The notes: generated from the sequence alone by a model not told the origin. Shown: positions 1 through 7,870, numbered from the stretch's first letter. The stretch is 64,000 nt of DNA from Lachnospiraceae bacterium XBD2001 (GCA_900116395.1 FPAN01000004.1:248001-312000), one strand, 5' to 3'. Program-made: numbers and translations.

Positions 1-429
1 CCGACTGAATAACACCGACGGTATCCTTCCACACACCACCGATAACAGATACGGTATCGCCCTCAGCGAAATCAACCTCAATGTCAGCATTGTTGTCTCT
101 GATTCCCAGGGATCTCATCTCTACGTCGGTCAACGGTACCGGCTTGCTTCCCGGGCCAACAAATCCTGTTACTCCACGGGTATTGCGTACGACATACCAG
201 GTATCATCATTCATGATCATATTAATAAGAACATATCCTGGGAACATCTTCTTAGAAACAGACTTCTTGGTACCGTTCTTCAATTCCACTACATCCTGCA
301 TTGGAACGCGAACTTCAAGAATCTGGTCTTCCAGATGACGATTCTCAACGGTCTTATCAATATTCGCTTTGACTTTATTCTCATATCCGGAATAGGTATG
401 AGCAACATACCATTGTGCCTCTGCCATAT
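1..429 (-). CDS. nusG: Transcription termination/antitermination factor NusG (3' end outside window)
   Basis: The minus strand reads through from an ATG at 429 to the window edge, giving 143 residues of a NusG N-terminal domain. It begins MAEAQWYVAHTYSGYENKV and contains the FPGYVLINM, TRGVTGFVG and EGDTVSVIGG segments typical of the NGN domain and the start of the KOW linker. NusG binds the RNA polymerase clamp and controls elongation and pausing. It follows secE by 17 bp, the standard rpmG-secE-nusG order. The C-terminal KOW domain lies outside the window. Identification is firm; only the 3' end is missing. Confidence 0.95.
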
Positions 430-446
430 ACCGAGCCTCCTAAAAA

Positions 447-656
447 TTATAATCTTACTAGAAAATCAACACCGAGCTTGATAATCATGTCGAAGAACAC
501 AATTAACAATGCTACGATAACTGAAACAACAATAGTCGCGGTAGACTGACGAAAAACCATCTTGCCGTCCGGCCAAAAAATCTTGCCGAACTCGGCCTTC
601 AGTCCGTCTAAGCGATCTGCAAAAGATTTCTTTTCTTTCGTAGTCATCTCTGCCAT
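447..656 (-). CDS. secE: Preprotein translocase subunit SecE
   Basis: This 69-residue protein has the compact Gram-positive SecE form: a charged N-terminal half (residues 1-40, with KIFWPDGKMV) followed by one membrane helix at about residues 42-62. SecE is the clamp subunit of the SecYEG channel in the cytoplasmic membrane. It lies between rpmG (12-bp gap) and nusG (17-bp gap) in a single operon. The length and the single transmembrane segment match Firmicutes SecE. Confidence 0.93.
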   Translation of the reverse strand: MAEMTTKEKKSFADRLDGLKAEFGKIFWPDGKMVFRQSTATIVVSVIVALLIVFFDMIIKLGVDFLVRL

Positions 657-668
657 GTGATCACCTCT

Positions 669-818
669 TTACTTCGTTTCCTTGTGTAAAGTGTGTCTCT
701 TACAGAAACGACAATACTTCTTAGTCTCCATCCGATCCGGGTGAGTCTTTTTGTCTTTTGTCAGATTGTAGTTTCTCTGCTGGCACTCTGTGCATGCTAG
801 CGTAATCTTTGTGCGCAC
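669..818 (-). CDS. rpmG: 50S ribosomal protein L33 (GTG start)
   Basis: A 49-codon gene that reads [20 protein letters not shown] and ends [14 protein letters not shown]. It is ribosomal protein L33 with both CxxC zinc-binding pairs intact (CTEC and CRFC), so it is the zinc-containing form. The start is GTG at 816-818, chosen because a strong ribosome binding site (GGAGGTGG on the minus strand) lies just upstream and because the L33 N terminus begins there. It is the first gene of the rpmG-secE-nusG operon. It is short and easily missed by gene callers. Confidence 0.92.
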   Translation of the reverse strand: MRTKITLACTECQQRNYNLTKDKKTHPDRMETKKYCRFCKRHTLHKETK

Positions 819-850
819 AACTTCCACCTCCAAATTCATAATTTCATTGC

Positions 851-888
851 GGTCTTCGATGCCTAAATTTGGGCATAAAAAAAAGACC
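851..888 (-). promoter_or_regulatory. Leader hairpin upstream of rpmG
   Basis: The 5' leader of the rpmG-secE-nusG transcript can fold as GGTCTT...AAGACC closing an inner ATGCC...GGCAT stem, with a run of T on one side. It lies between the predicted promoter (909-938) and the GTG start. Function is unknown; a post-transcriptional control element is possible. Confidence 0.4.
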
Positions 889-908
889 TAAACTTCCATC
901 GCCGTAAT

Positions 909-938
909 AACATATCACAGGAAGTACGTCTATGTCAA
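909..938 (-). promoter_or_regulatory. Sigma-A promoter of rpmG-secE-nusG
   Basis: On the minus strand TTGACA (933-938) and TATGTT (909-914) are separated by 18 bp, a good vegetative promoter placed about 90 bp upstream of the rpmG start. Confidence 0.65.
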
Positions 939-1024
939 TCAATTTTTCGGTTCCGGCGGCACTTTTGTGTCTCAATTATCATATTATATAGAAAGAAAAT
1001 ATTTTTTCAAATATTTTAAAAAAA

Positions 1025-1056
1025 GGGTTAAGTTATTTTAATATTCAACCGATACT
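1025..1056 (+). promoter_or_regulatory. Sigma-28 (FliA/SigD) promoter of the 218-aa gene
   Basis: GGGTTAA, a 17-bp spacer and CCGATACT on the plus strand match the sigma-28 form seen upstream of the flagellar genes in this window (TTAA or TAAA, 16-17 bp, CCGATAT). It places the following gene in the late flagellar regulon. Confidence 0.65.
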
Positions 1057-1100
1057 AGAATTAGATAGCCATAACTCTGTTTACAAGGAGGTGAGATCAC

Positions 1101-1757
1101 ATGGATGTGAGTTTTATCAGAAATTATGGTAACATAGCGCCAGGTTCTGTTGGAACACCTCGTGGAGCAGCAGCTCCTAAGGGAAAGGGAAGTCCCAAAG
1201 CGAAAGCAGTAGCGGAAGATTCCTACACACCAACAAAACTTGAGAAGGCCGAGCGCAAGGTAACTGCAGAGTCCGGTTTATCCGACAAAGCCAAGGAAAT
1301 CCTAAAGAAGCTGCGCGAGCAGTTCGGAGACACTGACTTTTTCGTATCCGGTGCAGGACGCGACGCCGAATCTCTTTTAAAAGGAAGCACAAAGGAATTC
1401 TCCGTTGTACTCTCCGATGAAGAATTAGAGCGCATGGCAGTAGACGAAGACTTTGCAGCAAAGAAGTCGGAGCAGATCCAGTCTGTTATGGATTTGACCA
1501 AGTCATTCGTAACTGACAACGGATTTGACAAACCATTCGGCAAGATGAACGATACCGTGATCAAAAACCTCGGTTTCTCGTTCAACGAGGATGATTCAAC
1601 GACCTTTTTTGCAGAGTTAGAACGGACCACGCTGCCGGTAATGAGACAACGACTAGAAGCAGCAACGCAGGATGAACTGAAAGGGAAAATGCAGAACATC
1701 GATTGGGAGGCTATCTTTATCGATCGTGTGAACAACCCTGTTAGCTTCACTGCATAA
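1101..1757 (+). CDS. Unrecognised 218-aa protein under a sigma-28 promoter
   Basis: I cannot assign a function. The first 40 residues are low complexity and rich in Gly, Pro, Ala and Lys, without a signal peptide. The rest is charged and mostly helical, with the segments LSDKAKEILKKLREQFGDTDFFV and TKEFSVVLSDEELERMAVDE. The general look recalls the DUF6033 type proteins of Lachnospiraceae, from memory and unverified. A strong Shine-Dalgarno (AAGGAGGTGA) precedes the ATG, a sigma-28 promoter lies 45 bp upstream, and a clean terminator follows. The ribosome binding site also reads ACAAGGAGGT, close to a CsrA recognition sequence. The gene is monocistronic and converges with the first flagellin. 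It is probably a secreted or cytoplasmic accessory of late flagellar assembly, by context only. Confidence 0.8.
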   Translation: MDVSFIRNYGNIAPGSVGTPRGAAAPKGKGSPKAKAVAEDSYTPTKLEKAERKVTAESGLSDKAKEILKKLREQFGDTDFFVSGAGRDAESLLKGSTKEFSVVLSDEELERMAVDEDFAAKKSEQIQSVMDLTKSFVTDNGFDKPFGKMNDTVIKNLGFSFNEDDSTTFFAELERTTLPVMRQRLEAATQDELKGKMQNIDWEAIFIDRVNNPVSFTA

Positions 1758-1762
1758 AAGAT

Positions 1763-1803
1763 ACCCTTGTAGTACCCAAACGTCCTACAAGGGTTTTCTT
1801 TTG
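1763..1803. terminator. Bidirectional intrinsic terminator between the 218-aa gene and flagellin 1
   Basis: ACCCTTGTAG pairs with CTACAAGGGT around an 11-12 nt loop and is followed by a T-rich tract on the plus strand and by TATCTTTTA on the minus strand. It can end both converging transcripts. Confidence 0.8.
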
Positions 1804-1826
1804 CCTTTTATATGAAAAGATTTCGC

Positions 1827-3104
1827 TTACTGCAACAGAGCCATAACACCTTCCGCAGAGCTGTTAGCCTGGGCCAGCATAGACTGTCCGGCCTGGGCAA
1901 GAATGTTATTCTTGGAATACTCCACCATAGCTTCCGCCATATCCGTATCACGAATACGGGATTCTGCCGCGGTGGTATTCTCAACTACGTTGTCTAAGTT
2001 CGCGATGGAATGCTCTAAGCGATTCTGGATAGCACCCAGTTCTGCGCGCTGGTCGGAAACTTGCTGTAGTGCATTTGCTATAGCATCAATTGCATATGTC
2101 GCTGTTTTACCATTATCTCCCGTTTTTCCAACCAAATCCAACTGCTCTATTCCAAGTGTAACAGTGTCAAAAGACTGTATGGCAACACATATCTTATTAT
2201 TCAACGCTGCGTCAGCTCCGGCATGAAGATTGAATGTCAACTCTTTCGGAACTGTACGAGTTCCCAACCAAATACCAATTTCTTCATTTCCCTGCGTCTC
2301 GTCTGTAATATAAACATGCGCCGCGGAGGATGTTGGGGAGGTCGGTTGTCCACTATCGTAAAACTTCAAATCCTGTCTTGAACTTGTACCAATATCAACG
2401 TCCGACGTATCATATGTACATATTCCTATATTATTTGCCCGCATCAATTCAATGCCCATTTTCTTCATTGCATCATGCCGAGAAACAATAGATGGATTAT
2501 TCGGGTCTGACGTCGCCGCTATCGTATATAAATCTCCACCAATATTTACTTCCTTTCCCTCATATAATTCGTCCGGATAAAAATAGTAAATATAAGGCTG
2601 ATTATTGGCCGGGTTATTCTGCTCCAATCTTCCTGCAAGTCCGGCCGTATATGGCTTCATATATATTCTACGCGTCGCTCCGGTAGGGTCCCCTTTCAGC
2701 AACATCGTCTCATTGAACTTTGTGGTCTCGGATACTCGGTCCATCTCTTCCAACAGCTGATCCACTTCATTTTGAATCGCTTGTCGATCAGACTCGCTGT
2801 TGGTTCCATTAGCTGCCTGCACTGCTAATTCATTCATACGCTGCAGCATAGCATGCACTTCGTTCAACGCGCCTTCTGCCGTCTGCACGCAAGAAACACC
2901 GTCCTGAGCATTCATAGAGCCACGCTCTAATCCGCGAGCCTGCTTACGCATTTTTTCGCTAATAGCCAGCCCCGCTGCATCGTCTGCCGCACGGTTAATC
3001 TTATATCCGGAAGATAACTTCTCGGTTGTTTTTCCTTGGGATGATGTTGTGACGCCAAGCATGCGATTGGAATTCATCGCCTGCATATTGTGCTGTACTA
3101 CCAT
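1827..3104 (-). CDS. fliC: Flagellin 1 (425 aa)
   Basis: Flagellar filament subunit exported by the flagellar type III system. The conserved N-terminal D0/D1 helices (MVVQHNMQAMNSNRMLGVT, then SSGYKINRAADDAAGLAIS) and C-terminal D0 (RIRDTDMAEAMVEYSKNNILAQAGQSMLAQAN) surround a variable middle at about residues 145-320. The TLR5-contact motif LQRMNELAVQ is present. The start is the ATG at 3104 before MVVQHNMQ; a longer open frame exists upstream but belongs to the leader. It has its own sigma-28 promoter and a leader with a GGA-loop hairpin. Its C terminus ends VMALLQ, close to flagellin 2. It differs from flagellin 2 in the middle, and from flagellins 3 and 4 more strongly. Confidence 0.93.
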   Translation of the reverse strand: MVVQHNMQAMNSNRMLGVTTSSQGKTTEKLSSGYKINRAADDAAGLAISEKMRKQARGLERGSMNAQDGVSCVQTAEGALNEVHAMLQRMNELAVQAANGTNSESDRQAIQNEVDQLLEEMDRVSETTKFNETMLLKGDPTGATRRIYMKPYTAGLAGRLEQNNPANNQPYIYYFYPDELYEGKEVNIGGDLYTIAATSDPNNPSIVSRHDAMKKMGIELMRANNIGICTYDTSDVDIGTSSRQDLKFYDSGQPTSPTSSAAHVYITDETQGNEEIGIWLGTRTVPKELTFNLHAGADAALNNKICVAIQSFDTVTLGIEQLDLVGKTGDNGKTATYAIDAIANALQQVSDQRAELGAIQNRLEHSIANLDNVVENTTAAESRIRDTDMAEAMVEYSKNNILAQAGQSMLAQANSSAEGVMALLQ

Positions 3105-3127
3105 AGTTACACCTCTTCTAACGGGTG

Positions 3128-3139
3128 CTCTTCCATGAG
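3128..3139 (-). promoter_or_regulatory. Candidate CsrA hairpin in the flagellin 1 leader
   Basis: In the transcript CTC-ATGGAA-GAG places a GGA triplet in a hexaloop closed by a short stem. The same block occurs in the flagellin 2 and flgM leaders, and csrA and fliW are encoded in this window. Confidence 0.45.
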
Positions 3140-3223
3140 TTCTTTCACTTCGAAAGCCGTCTCGTCCTGATTCGGTGATTTCGTAGTACGCCAATCCTTG
3201 GCACAGAAATTCTTTCTATTTTA

Positions 3224-3255
3224 TATATCGGAAAATATGTAGAAGTTATTAGACT
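3224..3255 (-). promoter_or_regulatory. Sigma-28 promoter of flagellin 1
   Basis: The minus strand has CCGATATA 16 bp downstream of TAAT (TAATAACTT). The -10 box is a perfect match to the set in this window; the -35 is weaker. Confidence 0.7.
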
Positions 3256-3303
3256 TTATATGGAAAAACCGAGAAATTTGTTGATTTTAAAACACAATTA
3301 GCA

Positions 3304-3333
3304 AATAAAAAATCCGGAGCTGGCACTCCGGAC
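3304..3333 (-). terminator. Intrinsic terminator downstream of flagellin 2
   Basis: TCCGGAG-TGCCAG-CTCCGGA followed by TTTTTTA on the minus strand. It lies beyond a first hairpin with the same six-base loop (3466-3495) and upstream of the flagellin 1 promoter. Confidence 0.75.
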
Positions 3334-3343
3334 TTCTCATTCC

Positions 3344-3359
3344 ATGCATTTAAATGCAT
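3344..3359. repeat. Perfect 16-bp palindrome
   Basis: ATGCATTTAAATGCAT is a perfect palindrome between the two hairpins that follow flagellin 2. It could be a protein site or a chance AT-rich palindrome. No partner copy was noticed. Confidence 0.4.
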
Positions 3360-3465
3360 CATTTCTTAGCTAACAAATATGATACATCTTTTTATTCTAA
3401 AATCCAATTCCTCCTCTTGAAATGATCGGACTTAGATGTATGACAGCGCCAGCCTATTACATAAG

Positions 3466-3495
3466 AATTCCCCAGAGCTGGCACTCTGGGGAATT
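3466..3495. terminator. First hairpin downstream of flagellin 2
   Basis: A perfect 12-bp stem (AATTCCCCAGAG with CTCTGGGGAATT) closes the loop CTGGCA. It begins 23 bp after the flagellin 2 stop codon. It lacks a long T tract on the minus strand, so it may be an mRNA 3'-end stabiliser rather than the main terminator. Confidence 0.55.
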
Positions 3496-3518
3496 TTGAT
3501 TTTCTATGTAATTGCTGA

Positions 3519-4922
3519 TTACTGAAGTAAGGACATAACACCCTGTGTAGACTGATTTGCCTGAGCCAACATGGACTGTCCAGCCTGAGCAAGAATGTTG
3601 TTCTTGGAGTACTGAACCATCTCCTCTGCCATGTCAGTATCACGGATACGGGACTCAGCAGCTGTGGTGTTCTCAACAACGTTATCCAAGTTCGCGATGC
3701 TGTGCTCTAATCTGTTCTGGATAGCACCAAGCATAGATCTCTGATCAGATACCTTCTGAAGCGCATCAGCGATAGCATCGATTGCGTAGGTAGCGGTGAT
3801 ACCATTGTCACCGTCAGGACCAACTACATCTAACTTGTTAATTCCAAGATAGGTGGAATTGAAGGTTTCTATATCAACAACAATCTTGTTGGATAATGCT
3901 GCGTCAGCACCAACGTGAAGGTTGAAGGAAAGTTCCTTAGCGGTCTCAACAGAACCAGTAGTAATGGTAAACTTTCTATGGTTACCAGTATCCTGTACAA
4001 CATTTGCCACTGTGTTTGCAACCGGATTTCCACCTGCTGCAGCGCCACTTACAGTCTGATTGTCAAAACGAGTATAGTTGTTTGCAAGAGATGCGGTTCC
4101 AGTACCCGATGTGTAAGTTCCTTGGAAAACGCCAAGATTATTAGTAATATCTGTAGCAGACTTAACCGGTTCAACCAATCCAGCCTGCGCAGCTGGTGTC
4201 AATTCTGCAATACCAACCATGTTAGCCTTAAACAATTCTATCTGCATCAACTGATATGCTTCATCAGCAGTAACTTTCTTGTTTTCAAAATCGCCAGTAT
4301 ATGGTGAAGTTCCGCTATGTGCACTCACAATCGTGTACTGTAGTCCACCGATATTAACAACGTCATTTGTATGAAGTTCATCTACTTCAAGAACATATTG
4401 GCCATTAATCTTCTCGCCCGTTGCTGTATCGGTATCCTGAACCATCTTTCCGGCAAGACCTGCATCATGTCCCTTCAAACTAATATTCTTCTTAGCAGCG
4501 GATGGGTCGCCCTTTAACAAGAAAGTTTCATTGAACTTTGTTGTTTCTGCAACACGGTCGATTTCTGTTGTTAACTGGGTAATTTCGTTCTGAATAGCCT
4601 GACGATCGGAATCACTGTTGGTTCCGTTAGCGGCCTGAACTGCCAGCTCATTCATTCTCTGAATCATAGAATGAACTTCGTTCATAGCACCTTCAGCGGT
4701 CTGTACAGAAGATACACCATCCTGAGCATTTGTAGATGCACGATCAAGACCATTGATCTGCTTACGCATCTTCTCACTGATAGCTAATCCCGCTGCATCG
4801 TCAGCTGCACGGTTAATACGATAACCGGAAGATAACTTTTCTGTGGACTTGCCCTGTGCGCTAGTTGTAACGCCGAGCATACGATTTGAATTCATTGCCT
4901 GCATGTTGTGCTGTACTACCAT
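3519..4922 (-). CDS. fliC: Flagellin 2 (467 aa)
   Basis: Filament subunit with canonical D0/D1 ends and an expanded variable region (about residues 150-360) rich in Ala, Thr, Gly and Asn, plausible sites for O-glycosylation. The N-terminal segment IQRMNELAVQ carries the TLR5-type motif. The start at 4922 was chosen at MVVQHNMQ, preceded by ATGGAGG at proper spacing; the upstream in-frame extension covers the leader. It is the longest of the four flagellins. It is monocistronic, led by a sigma-28 promoter and a structured leader with several GGA motifs, and followed by two hairpins with identical loops. Confidence 0.93.
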   Translation of the reverse strand: MVVQHNMQAMNSNRMLGVTTSAQGKSTEKLSSGYRINRAADDAAGLAISEKMRKQINGLDRASTNAQDGVSSVQTAEGAMNEVHSMIQRMNELAVQAANGTNSDSDRQAIQNEITQLTTEIDRVAETTKFNETFLLKGDPSAAKKNISLKGHDAGLAGKMVQDTDTATGEKINGQYVLEVDELHTNDVVNIGGLQYTIVSAHSGTSPYTGDFENKKVTADEAYQLMQIELFKANMVGIAELTPAAQAGLVEPVKSATDITNNLGVFQGTYTSGTGTASLANNYTRFDNQTVSGAAAGGNPVANTVANVVQDTGNHRKFTITTGSVETAKELSFNLHVGADAALSNKIVVDIETFNSTYLGINKLDVVGPDGDNGITATYAIDAIADALQKVSDQRSMLGAIQNRLEHSIANLDNVVENTTAAESRIRDTDMAEEMVQYSKNNILAQAGQSMLAQANQSTQGVMSLLQ

Positions 4923-4946
4923 AATAATACCTCCATATAATCGGGT

Positions 4947-4961
4947 GACTCTTCCATGAGC
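4947..4961 (-). promoter_or_regulatory. Candidate CsrA hairpin in the flagellin 2 leader
   Basis: The leader reads GCTC-ATGGAA-GAGT, a GGA-in-loop hairpin homologous to those of flagellin 1 and flgM. A second ATGGAGG motif forms the ribosome binding site (4930-4936), the arrangement used by Bacillus CsrA on hag mRNA. Confidence 0.5.
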
Positions 4962-5057
4962 TTTTCTTCGCTTGGAAATCACTCCGACCCTGGAGGATTC
5001 TATTCCGTAGCTATGCGCCAATCCGTGGCAACAACTGTTTTTTGTTTTTACACTTTC

Positions 5058-5088
5058 TATTTCGGATGGATTTTCAGATTGTTAACCC
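5058..5088 (-). promoter_or_regulatory. Sigma-28 promoter of flagellin 2
   Basis: GGGTTAAC, 16 bp, CCGAAATA on the minus strand. The spacing equals that of the other flagellar promoters. Confidence 0.7.
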
Positions 5089-5119
5089 CTTTTTTATAAT
5101 TTTTTTATTTTTTCGCAAA

Positions 5120-5170
5120 AATCAACCAATAGAAATAGCCGAGAACCCGCATAAATACGGCATTCTCGGC
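5120..5170 (-). terminator. Terminator downstream of the methyltransferase gene
   Basis: GCCGAGAA pairs with TTCTCGGC around an inner CCGTATTTATGCGG stem, followed on the minus strand by a moderately T-rich stretch. It separates the methyltransferase from the flagellin 2 promoter. Confidence 0.6.
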
Positions 5171-5229
5171 CAATAAATATTTTTCTAAAAATTTATTAAT
5201 TAATTATTGATTTATCTAATAACAGGTGT

Positions 5230-6342
5230 CTAAAGGCGTTTTGCAGAAAGAATAAATCGCTTCGTCGTGTAGGTATTTAGCTGACCGCTGCGATTATATT
5301 CTTCCAATTCCAGAATCATATCCCGAACGCTCTTGCCCGGATCATTTCCCGGAACATCCAGAAAGTGTTCTGTCACATAACCGCTCAGCTTAATCAAACG
5401 CTGCAGCTCCGTGCGGGTATAACGCTGAATCACCGGTTCCTCCGCATCTTGTCGCACCTGATCGAAGCACAGAAGCGGTATCAGAGTCTCCCAATACTTT
5501 ACATTAGAAGCACTCACCAGTAACTGACCGTCTTTTTTCAAAAGCGGCGCAATGCGAAGTAGCACATCTCCCGGATGCTTTAGATAGGACAGCGCATCAT
5601 CAATAAGAATTACATCGAAACTATCCTCTTCATATGGCAAATCCATGGTCTCCACATCACCGCAAATCACGTCGCCAACTGCTCCGGCCACGTCTGCTAA
5701 CACTTCATTCGCCTCGATGCCATGGATCTTTGCGTTAGAAAAACAACATTGCAGCCAGGTTAAATTCACTCCGGCGCCACAGCCAATCTCCAATACAGAC
5801 AACTTCTTGTTGGATTTACCACGAACCTGACCAATCAAATCCACGTTGGCGTAGAGATGATTCTCGATTGAGAATCCAAATCTTCGATATAGGAAGATTC
5901 CAACCTGCTCTGCCCATATCGTATAATCTACATCCGGTAGCGGGAGCACAAAACTATCAATCTCCGGAATCACCACACCGTACTGCTGTTGGATTCGTAC
6001 ACGTTCGCCAAGATAAAAATCCAAATCTCCGTCATCCAAGCATCTTGCAATTGCCAGCTGTGTGCACAGTCCTGCATGTAGTCCATTCCCATACATCTCG
6101 CAGGCACTCCCCAGCAGCCACCACAGTTCACTGTTATTGTTTTCCAGAAGCAAGCCTTCCCTCGCAGAGCTCCAGAGCTTATCTACATTTCCCGTCGCAT
6201 GATAGATAGCGGATTCCAAAATCGTTCCATCGACATCAATGCCATTCTGCTCGGTATAGGCCTGTTCTAAATCCGCCAGCGCGCCGTCGAAATCCCTCGA
6301 TTCAATTTTACCTGCAATTTGTTTCTTCCACTTCTCCTGCAT
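5230..6342 (-). CDS. SAM-dependent methyltransferase with N-terminal helical region
   Basis: The C-terminal half is a class I methyltransferase: motif I is VLEIGCGAGVNLTWL, followed by IHGIEANE, DVETMDLPY and FDVILIDDALSYLKHP. The first ~120 residues form a TPR-like helical region with alternating small and bulky residues (LADLEQAY, LWWLLGSACEMYGNGLHAGLC). It probably methylates a glycan or a flagellin residue, inferred from its place between two flagellins; the substrate is unknown. The start at 6342 is preceded by GGGGGAT; the longer open frame upstream would run through the flagellin 3 terminator. It has no close partner gene. Confidence 0.75.
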   Translation of the reverse strand: MQEKWKKQIAGKIESRDFDGALADLEQAYTEQNGIDVDGTILESAIYHATGNVDKLWSSAREGLLLENNNSELWWLLGSACEMYGNGLHAGLCTQLAIARCLDDGDLDFYLGERVRIQQQYGVVIPEIDSFVLPLPDVDYTIWAEQVGIFLYRRFGFSIENHLYANVDLIGQVRGKSNKKLSVLEIGCGAGVNLTWLQCCFSNAKIHGIEANEVLADVAGAVGDVICGDVETMDLPYEEDSFDVILIDDALSYLKHPGDVLLRIAPLLKKDGQLLVSASNVKYWETLIPLLCFDQVRQDAEEPVIQRYTRTELQRLIKLSGYVTEHFLDVPGNDPGKSVRDMILELEEYNRSGQLNTYTTKRFILSAKRL

Positions 6343-6405
6343 AACATCCCCCGTAGTGTTATTTTTACAACCACTTACATATCTATAGTTTACCACATTC
6401 ACCAC

Positions 6406-6436
6406 GAAAAAAGAGAGTGGATTGCTCCACTCTCTT
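6406..6436 (-). terminator. Intrinsic terminator of flagellin 3
   Basis: AGAGAGTGGA pairs with TCCACTCTCT, followed by TTTTTT on the minus strand, just after the flagellin 3 stop. Confidence 0.85.
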
Positions 6437-6459
6437 TCCCTGGTTGTACGCACCATGAA

Positions 6460-7608
6460 CTAGCCTAATAGAGACATTACGCCCTGTGTAGACTGGTTTG
6501 CCTGAGCCAGCATGGACTGTCCTGCCTGAGCGAGGATATTGTTCTTGCTGTAGGTTACCATCTCGCTGGCCATATCCGTGTCACGGATACGGGATTCTGC
6601 CGCGGTAGTATTCTCAACTACGTTGTCTACGTTAGCAATGGTGTGTTCTAATCTGTTCTGAATAGCACCAAGTCCGGATCTCTGTGCAGATACCTTCTCG
6701 ATTGCTTCAGCAATTGTGTCAATTGAGTATGTAGCATTGGAAGCATCTGCTCCGTCAACCTTTAATCCCTTAATACCAAGCGTATTGGAGTCCATCATCT
6801 TGATATTGAAAGCGATCTTATTCTCCATATCGGTTTCAGCACCAACGTGAAGAGCCAGCCCAAGGTCCGTCTTTGTGGTTACAAGCGCAAGCGTCTGATT
6901 CGTCTTCGCATCCGACACAGCACTCCAAGTCTTACCACCAAGCTCATTTGCTGCATTCACTTCAGCAAAAATCTTAGTCTTTGCTTCATCAGCAGTTATC
7001 TTGCCATTGGACTCGTCAGCCTCAGCAGCATCTACAATCTCATACACCTTGTCCTTAATAGTAAGCTTATCGCCTTTAGTAGGCGGAGTGTATGTAATGT
7101 CTACTGTCTTTCCATCGGTAGATGCAGTTCCTGTTACATACTTACCGAATCCGGCATCCTTGAAGCCGAAGTACTCAGTCTTAGTAGCATCGCCGCCCTT
7201 CAACAAGTAAGTCTCATTGAACTTGGTTGTCTCTGCCACACGATCAATCTCAGTTGTCAGCTGGTCGATCTCATTCTGGATTGCGGTTCTGTCAGATTCA
7301 CTATTTGTTCCGTTGGCTGCCTGTACCGCCAATTCATTCATACGCTGTAGCATGGAATGAACTTCTGTCAAAGCACCTTCAGCGGTCTGCACTGCTGAAA
7401 TTCCGTCCTGAGCATTGGTAGATGCTCGATCCAGACCATTGATCTGCTTACGCATCTTCTCACTGATGGATAAGCCTGCTGCATCATCTGCTGCTCGGTT
7501 AATCTTGTATCCAGAAGACAACTTCTCTGTGGACTTTGCCTGAGCATTTGTTGTCACACCTAACATTCTATTTGCGTTCATTGACTGCATATTGTGTTGT
7601 ACTACCAT
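6460..7608 (-). CDS. fliC: Flagellin 3 (382 aa)
   Basis: Filament subunit with intact D0/D1 domains (LQRMNELAVQ; SRIRDTDMASEMVTYSKNN) and a middle domain at about residues 150-270 that carries TEYFGFKDAGFGKYVTGTAS. It is the same length as flagellin 4 and nearly identical over the ends and much of the middle. The two are recent paralogues, with most changes around residues 180-240. It starts at MVVQHNMQ behind AAGGAGGA. It is monocistronic with a sigma-28 promoter, a long structured leader and its own terminator. Confidence 0.94.
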   Translation of the reverse strand: MVVQHNMQSMNANRMLGVTTNAQAKSTEKLSSGYKINRAADDAAGLSISEKMRKQINGLDRASTNAQDGISAVQTAEGALTEVHSMLQRMNELAVQAANGTNSESDRTAIQNEIDQLTTEIDRVAETTKFNETYLLKGGDATKTEYFGFKDAGFGKYVTGTASTDGKTVDITYTPPTKGDKLTIKDKVYEIVDAAEADESNGKITADEAKTKIFAEVNAANELGGKTWSAVSDAKTNQTLALVTTKTDLGLALHVGAETDMENKIAFNIKMMDSNTLGIKGLKVDGADASNATYSIDTIAEAIEKVSAQRSGLGAIQNRLEHTIANVDNVVENTTAAESRIRDTDMASEMVTYSKNNILAQAGQSMLAQANQSTQGVMSLLG

Positions 7609-7633
7609 AATTTTTTCCTCCTTGATAATACTG

Positions 7634-7651
7634 CCCCAATTCCCTTTGGGG
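7634..7651 (-). promoter_or_regulatory. GGA-loop hairpin in the flagellin 3 leader (proximal)
   Basis: The transcript forms CCCCAA-AGGGAA-TTGGGG, with GGA in the loop. An equivalent hairpin sits at the same place before flagellin 4, both followed by GCAGTATT. It is a candidate CsrA binding site close to the ribosome binding site. Confidence 0.55.
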
Positions 7652-7712
7652 AGACGCTGTATGTGAATACTCCTTAGATATTCCAGTGACAGCTATGAAT
7701 AGTTGTACGAAT

Positions 7713-7734
7713 CCGATTGGAATCCAACAATCGG
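7713..7734 (-). promoter_or_regulatory. GGA-loop hairpin in the flagellin 3 leader (distal)
   Basis: The transcript forms CCGATTG-TTGGATTC-CAATCGG, a 7-bp stem with GGA in the loop, about 50 nt from the start of the transcript. It is a second candidate CsrA site in the same leader. Confidence 0.5.
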
Positions 7735-7771
7735 AGCTACCACAGCACGTGTTCTGTGGCCTTGCAACTTA

Positions 7772-7803
7772 AATATCGGAAAAAAAATGAACGAACTTTA
7801 TAT
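7772..7803 (-). promoter_or_regulatory. Sigma-28 promoter of flagellin 3
   Basis: TAAAGTT, then CCGATATT, with 17 bp between TAAA and CCGATA on the minus strand. Confidence 0.7.
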
Positions 7804-7842
7804 GCAATTGCCAAAAAAACTATAGTTGTATGTTTCGTTTCC

Positions 7843-7870
7843 CAAAAAAGGGAGCGGATGTCCGCTCCCT
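7843..7870 (-). terminator. Terminator after the GT-B glycosyltransferase gene
   Basis: GGGAGCGGA pairs with TCCGCTCCC and is followed by TTTTTT on the minus strand. It closes the two-gene unit of SGNH protein and transferase. Confidence 0.8.

Noticed and set aside
3105-3194. Upstream extension of flagellin 1 to a start at 3194
   Set aside because: All four flagellins begin at MVVQHNMQ with a ribosome site; the extension lies in the leader that carries the GGA hairpin and follows the sigma-28 promoter.
6343-6456. Upstream extension of the methyltransferase to 6456
   Set aside because: It would run through the flagellin 3 terminator; the ATG at 6342 has GGGGGAT at proper spacing.
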